Assembly: GCF_014905175.1 (NCBI RefSeq)
Contig: NC_057792.1
Span: forward strand, 14,824,963 to 14,888,962
DNA length: 64,000 nucleotides
Direction: 5' to 3'
Source: Aphidius gifuensis
Taxonomy: Eukaryota > Arthropoda > Insecta > Hymenoptera > Braconidae
Of the stretch, positions 60,544 through 64,000 are shown one piece after another. The notes under the pieces were generated by a model that saw nothing but the letters and a program-made list of their open reading frames with translations, was not told where the DNA came from and searched no databases. A program made the translations under genes and the position numbers. Positions within the stretch are counted from its first letter, which is position 1; every line of letters begins with the position of its first letter.

Positions 60544-61626
60544 TCATATTGGATTTCTTCTTGGATTTCTATATGACTGTTGATATACCGATGCAAGTCG
60601 CCAATGCTCTGGATAATCACTGTCTCGACTACCTTCAACAATGCTAAATGGTGGTGCCAATGTATCAATACAAAAATTTCGTTTTGCATATGGTGTTCTA
60701 GGTCGTGGTATCATCACCTGGGTTGCCAATCTATTTCTACGATAATTTAAACCATCTCGATAAGCTGGTGCAGAGAATATAGGTCTTTTTAATTTTTTTG
60801 GTGTATCATCTTTGCAATTGCAAGCTTTATAATTATCAGAATGACAAGGTTGATAACTTTTTCCTTGTATATTCATTGATAGTCCTGAATTAACTCGATG
60901 ACTAGGCTCAGTGATCCGAAGTGAATTAAAATTATCACAAATATCATCATTAAATTTTCTAGCTTCTTCATCTTTTGATGAGTGATGAGTGGTCTTATTG
61001 AAAGTATAATTTTGTTGATGAACAGCTGGATTATATTGACCTCTGACATTGCTAAATTTTGATTCAAATCTTTCGACAGGTGTCTTGTATATTTTTTCAT
61101 CTTTTGTTTCATGCTGAACAAGAGCAAATATTGCTGGAGCTGGACCACCATCAGATCCATCAATATGAACTGTTTTAGCTGGTTCATACAGTGGATCAAT
61201 TGGTGCTTCCCAACATATTGCCAAGTCCATGTTTGTCGTGGGTATTTTACAGCCAAGACTAGGTCCATACTGAAGACTTGCATGTATTTTTCGACTTCTT
61301 GGTTTACCTCGTAACTCAATGTCATTCGTTAAATCTGGTGTTGATTTGCTCAATTGTTTTGCATGATACAATCGAATATTTTTAAATGCCGAATCGTCTA
61401 CTTTATCAGGCAAAGGCTGATGCTGAAGATTGACATCATGAAATTTTCTTGCAATTTTAAATCTATTGGTAACAGAATTTTGACGAACTGCTTGTTTTTT
61501 TCCTGATAAACCATGATCATATGAAGATGACACTTTGTCTTCAATACAATAATTATTGTTTTTTAAATTGTCACCTGATTTCCAACTATCTTGACACTGA
61601 TGACAACACTTTTGTCTTGATTGCAT
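60544..61626 (-). CDS. Uncharacterised single-exon protein (360 aa)
   Basis: An uninterrupted 360-codon frame with balanced codon use in AT-rich DNA, so almost certainly coding. I do not recognise the family. It is basic and rich in Asn, Ser, Arg and Tyr, with an N-terminal Cys/His cluster (KCCHQCQDSW), a central segment CWEAPIDPLYEPAKTVHIDG and GGPAPAIFALVQHE, and a C-terminal block with RPIFSAPAYRDGL, MIPRPRTPYAKRNF and YPEHWRLASVYQQSYR that reads like a conserved motif region. There is no signal peptide or membrane span. ATG 61626 is the first in frame. Short aromatic and Pro repeats of this kind occur in cytoskeletal or ciliary proteins, but that is only a guess. Confidence 0.75.
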   Translation of the reverse strand: MQSRQKCCHQCQDSWKSGDNLKNNNYCIEDKVSSSYDHGLSGKKQAVRQNSVTNRFKIARKFHDVNLQHQPLPDKVDDSAFKNIRLYHAKQLSKSTPDLTNDIELRGKPRSRKIHASLQYGPSLGCKIPTTNMDLAICWEAPIDPLYEPAKTVHIDGSDGGPAPAIFALVQHETKDEKIYKTPVERFESKFSNVRGQYNPAVHQQNYTFNKTTHHSSKDEEARKFNDDICDNFNSLRITEPSHRVNSGLSMNIQGKSYQPCHSDNYKACNCKDDTPKKLKRPIFSAPAYRDGLNYRRNRLATQVMIPRPRTPYAKRNFCIDTLAPPFSIVEGSRDSDYPEHWRLASVYQQSYRNPRRNPI

Positions 61627-62646
61627 GTAAAAAAATAACTCAACTTAATTATTAATTAAAATAAATGTATATAAATATATATACTTAGCTTTTTTATTTG
61701 AAATTTAATAGAGTTTTAAATTGACCTATTACTCTGAATTTTTTGTATTGACTGTCTTAGTCTAGACCTTAGAAAAAAGTGGGAGGTTGTTTATTCCTTG
61801 ACAACCAGAAGAGTTCAATAAAGAATCATGAAAGCTTATTACAAAAATACATGAATTCATGTCAGGATAATTATTTTTTCAAGATTAATTTGATGGAATA
61901 AATGAAAAAATAAAAAATGATAATAAATCTACAATAATAATTAAATATAAAATGAAAAAACACTTGTTAATTTAATGATAAAAATATAATAAATAAATAA
62001 AATTTTTTACAATTAAAAAATTGCCATTAATAGAAAAAAAATATATCATGACTGATTTATAGAGTAGTTTTGTGAATGTGACCTAAAAAAAATTCTCTCA
62101 AAAACGCATGATAATCATATATATTTTTTATTTTTTTTTCATTTGGAGGATAGATCACAGATACGTCATCAAATAATAATATCAATGCCTTAATCGGTTG
62201 GTTCTTCTGAGTAATACAAACAGTAGCACTGACCCGAACAGACTTTGGCCTTGAAAAAACTTTGGGAGAGACAAGCGATTTGACCAGCACAGATCGACTC
62301 TCTCAACCAACAATCAAAGCCGCTACACTTCTATATATAAAAAAATAATAATAAAAAACAACAGCAATTGGATATATTTTAAACAAATTTATATATAAAT
62401 ATTAAACTTATTAACAAAAAATATTATAAGTGGTTGTGAAAAAAAAGTGTCGTTGATTTTATTTATCATGTTATTTAAGTTTTAATTAATTAAATGTGAT
62501 AATATCAATTTAATTTATTTCTGTTTGGAATAAATATAAATAAATTATAATCTGTTGCTGGATAATAATATTAAAAATAAAAAAATTCATTTAGCCAAGT
62601 CTTTGGATTTGAATATCGATATTAAAAATTAGAATAAAAATTAATA
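61627..62646. promoter_or_regulatory. Divergent region between orphan gene and ninjurin
   Basis: About 1 kb. The block 62150-62335 is less AT-rich and holds tatatataaa at about 62333 (possible TATA for ninjurin) and a minus-strand frame of 77 codons (62057-62290) without recognisable similarity, which I do not call a gene. Confidence 0.45.
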
Positions 62647-63351
62647 ATGAGTGGAAAAAAAGAAAATAGTGGTGAAGTTAATCCGGAGATGATGTCAATG
62701 CAAATGAGACACCGGGAGTCATCAAGAACATCACCACTACTTGATATTGATAATAATTATCCAAAACCAACTTATGGAATTGAGATTGATGACCTGGAAT
62801 CATCAGTTAATCATAATAAACATTATGAAGATGATCGTAGTACAGACAATGGTCTTATATCAAGATCATTGAGTCCACACTCACCACCTGGTGCTGTTTC
62901 TCAAGTACAATTTGATGTTAATGTTTATCAACAAAAAAAAACCCTGGCTCAAGGCATGATGGATTTGGCATTAATATCAGCCAACGCAAACCAACTCAGA
63001 TATATTTTATCATCAAAAAAACATCCATTTTTCTTGGCATCACTTGTTATGATATCAATGAGCCTGTTGCTACAAATTGGTGTTGGTATTGGACTCATTT
63101 GGAACAGTCGTTATGATGTTAAGCAAGATGCTGATGTTCATCATGCTAATCGTGCTAATAATTGGACTGTTATTGGAATATTTCTTGTGACAATTCTCAA
63201 TGTTTTTATAACATCATTTGGTGTTTTTGACCAGAATGATGATGTTGATGTGATAAATCCTTATCTACAAATTAATACAGCTAATGATACTGAGATTTTT
63301 CAACGAATCATTAATGGAACTTATGATAATTCTACAATAACAAGTCAATAA
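62647..63351 (+). CDS. NijA: Ninjurin (234 aa)
   Basis: Small plasma-membrane protein; family members oligomerise, with roles in cell adhesion and plasma membrane rupture. Single coding exon. A long polar N-terminal region (residues 1-90) precedes the ninjurin core: YQQKKTLAQGMMDLALISANANQL, an amphipathic helix segment, then two membrane spans near 126-152 (FFLASLVMISMSLLLQIGVG) and 172-194 (WTVIGIFLVTILNVFITSFG). The C-terminus has NxT/S sites. Insects carry several ninjurins (A, B, C); the long N-terminus suggests the A type, but this is tentative. AATAAA near 63476 marks the 3' end. Confidence 0.88.
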   Translation: MSGKKENSGEVNPEMMSMQMRHRESSRTSPLLDIDNNYPKPTYGIEIDDLESSVNHNKHYEDDRSTDNGLISRSLSPHSPPGAVSQVQFDVNVYQQKKTLAQGMMDLALISANANQLRYILSSKKHPFFLASLVMISMSLLLQIGVGIGLIWNSRYDVKQDADVHHANRANNWTVIGIFLVTILNVFITSFGVFDQNDDVDVINPYLQINTANDTEIFQRIINGTYDNSTITSQ

Positions 63352-63953
63352 TTTTGTAACAAAAAAAAATAATCTTTAAATTTTGCAATGTTTGTATAAA
63401 TATTTTTTTATTGTCCTACTTGCTTCTCTTTTTTTTTGTCAGTAGTATGTTTGTATTGAACACATATATCTTGAAATAAAATAAATATTTTTTTGAATTT
63501 TATGTCCATTTTATTTGTCTCTCTGCTGTCGGTAAATACAATTTTCTAAACTATATTTGTGTGTATTGGGAAGTTTCTAATGCGGCTGCGTATATTTATT
63601 TTTTATATTGCTGTCTCTGTTCTAAGCATTAGAAGACCCAAGTGCACACCTTATTTAATTTAGCTATAGTAAAAACACACTATAATATTATACTATACTA
63701 TACACTTAATTATCATAATAATAATCATCTAAATAGAGGGAGAGAAGGGAGAGAAGCAAAATGTCTAAAATTGCATTATAAAAAAGTGACATTAAGATTA
63801 ACATAGCCTCAAAATTAAATGGAGTTGTTTATTAATTTTTATGCAACAATTGTGAAACATGGTAAATGTTAGAAAAGGGATATTAGTTGAATGGTAAGTT
63901 TATGATAATAACAATAAAATAATTATACAAAAAAAATATAAAACCATTTGTTT
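63352..63953. other. Ninjurin 3' UTR and spacer
   Basis: AATAAA at about 63475-63486; then AT-rich spacer with a purine-rich tract (about 63735-63760: gagggagagaagggag). No gene seen. Confidence 0.5.
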
Positions 63954-64000
63954 CTACTGGACATAATCCAAGTCTTCAGGTATGCGAAATTGCTTGTTGA
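63954..64000 (-). CDS. 3' tip of a minus-strand gene, possibly MTO1/MnmG-like
   Basis: Only 15 codons plus stop are in the window on the minus strand (stop at 63954-63956). They read QFRIPEDLDYVQ, resembling the IPEDLDY segment near the C-terminus of mitochondrial MTO1 (bacterial MnmG), where more residues would normally follow. It may therefore be an exon ended by a splice site (GTCCAG) rather than the true C-terminus, or chance. Too short to decide. Confidence 0.25.
   Translation of the reverse strand, partial: NKQFRIPEDLDYVQ

Noticed and set aside
62057..62290. Minus-strand frame of 77 codons between the orphan gene and ninjurin
   Set aside because: No homology, no conserved splice context, and it lies in the likely divergent promoter region. 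Not supported as a gene.
1..64000. CRISPR arrays, rRNA, bacterial operons or viral genes
   Set aside because: None seen. Spliced animal genes cover the window, and the repeats present are foldback or transposon-like. No viral coding sequence was recognised.

Overview
This window is AT-rich animal nuclear DNA. Genes have GT-AG introns, mostly 60-90 bp with a few of several kilobases. It encodes Drosha, Pax1/9-class Pox meso, heat shock factor, AP-2 sigma, complex I NDUFS1 and ninjurin. The protein sequences and the very low GC point to an insect, most likely a hymenopteran such as a parasitoid wasp; that placement is inference. Gene models were built by hand from splice sites, reading-frame phase and family length. 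They contain no in-frame stops, and several match family lengths closely (AP-2 sigma 142 aa, NDUFS1 728 aa).

Layout. 1-1072 (-): 5' part of a secreted MINPP1-like inositol polyphosphate phosphatase. 2964-4080: a dispersed repeat whose inverted copy lies at 25275-26446. 4459-11870: a tandem duplication of about 4 kb carrying two intact, unrecognised seven-exon genes (-), built of phase-symmetric exons that encode a repeated module; copy 1 holds a foldback MITE with a clean empty site in copy 2, and copy 2 is followed by a 145-bp-period palindromic array. 12448-13844 (+) ERGIC2. 14743-17364/17739 (+) GNPAT, with a possible alternative 3' end. 18064-19502 (+) pinin. 22479-29565 (+) Pox meso, in about 15 kb of mostly noncoding DNA. 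34196-34931 (-) AP-2 sigma. 35492-38129 (+) p115/USO1. 38332-40646 (-) NDUFS1. 41684-45846 (+) Drosha. 45917-47130 (-) TRUB2-like. 47734-48991 (-) THAP/transposase-derived gene. 49889-54715 (+) HSF. 57092-59508 (-) F-box/LRR protein. 60544-61626 (-) orphan protein. 62647-63351 (+) ninjurin. 63954-64000 (-) 3' tip of another gene.

Functional links are limited, as expected in an animal genome: ERGIC2, p115 and AP-2 sigma all serve vesicle traffic, and Drosha and pinin act on RNA. The most unusual content is the tandem orphan gene pair with its modular exons. Next come a possible splice switch between the GNPAT peroxisomal signal and a membrane tail, a TRUB2 homologue lacking the expected catalytic aspartate, two GC-AG introns (one after an exon coding only the start Met of AP-2 sigma), and a THAP gene that looks like a domesticated, truncated transposase.
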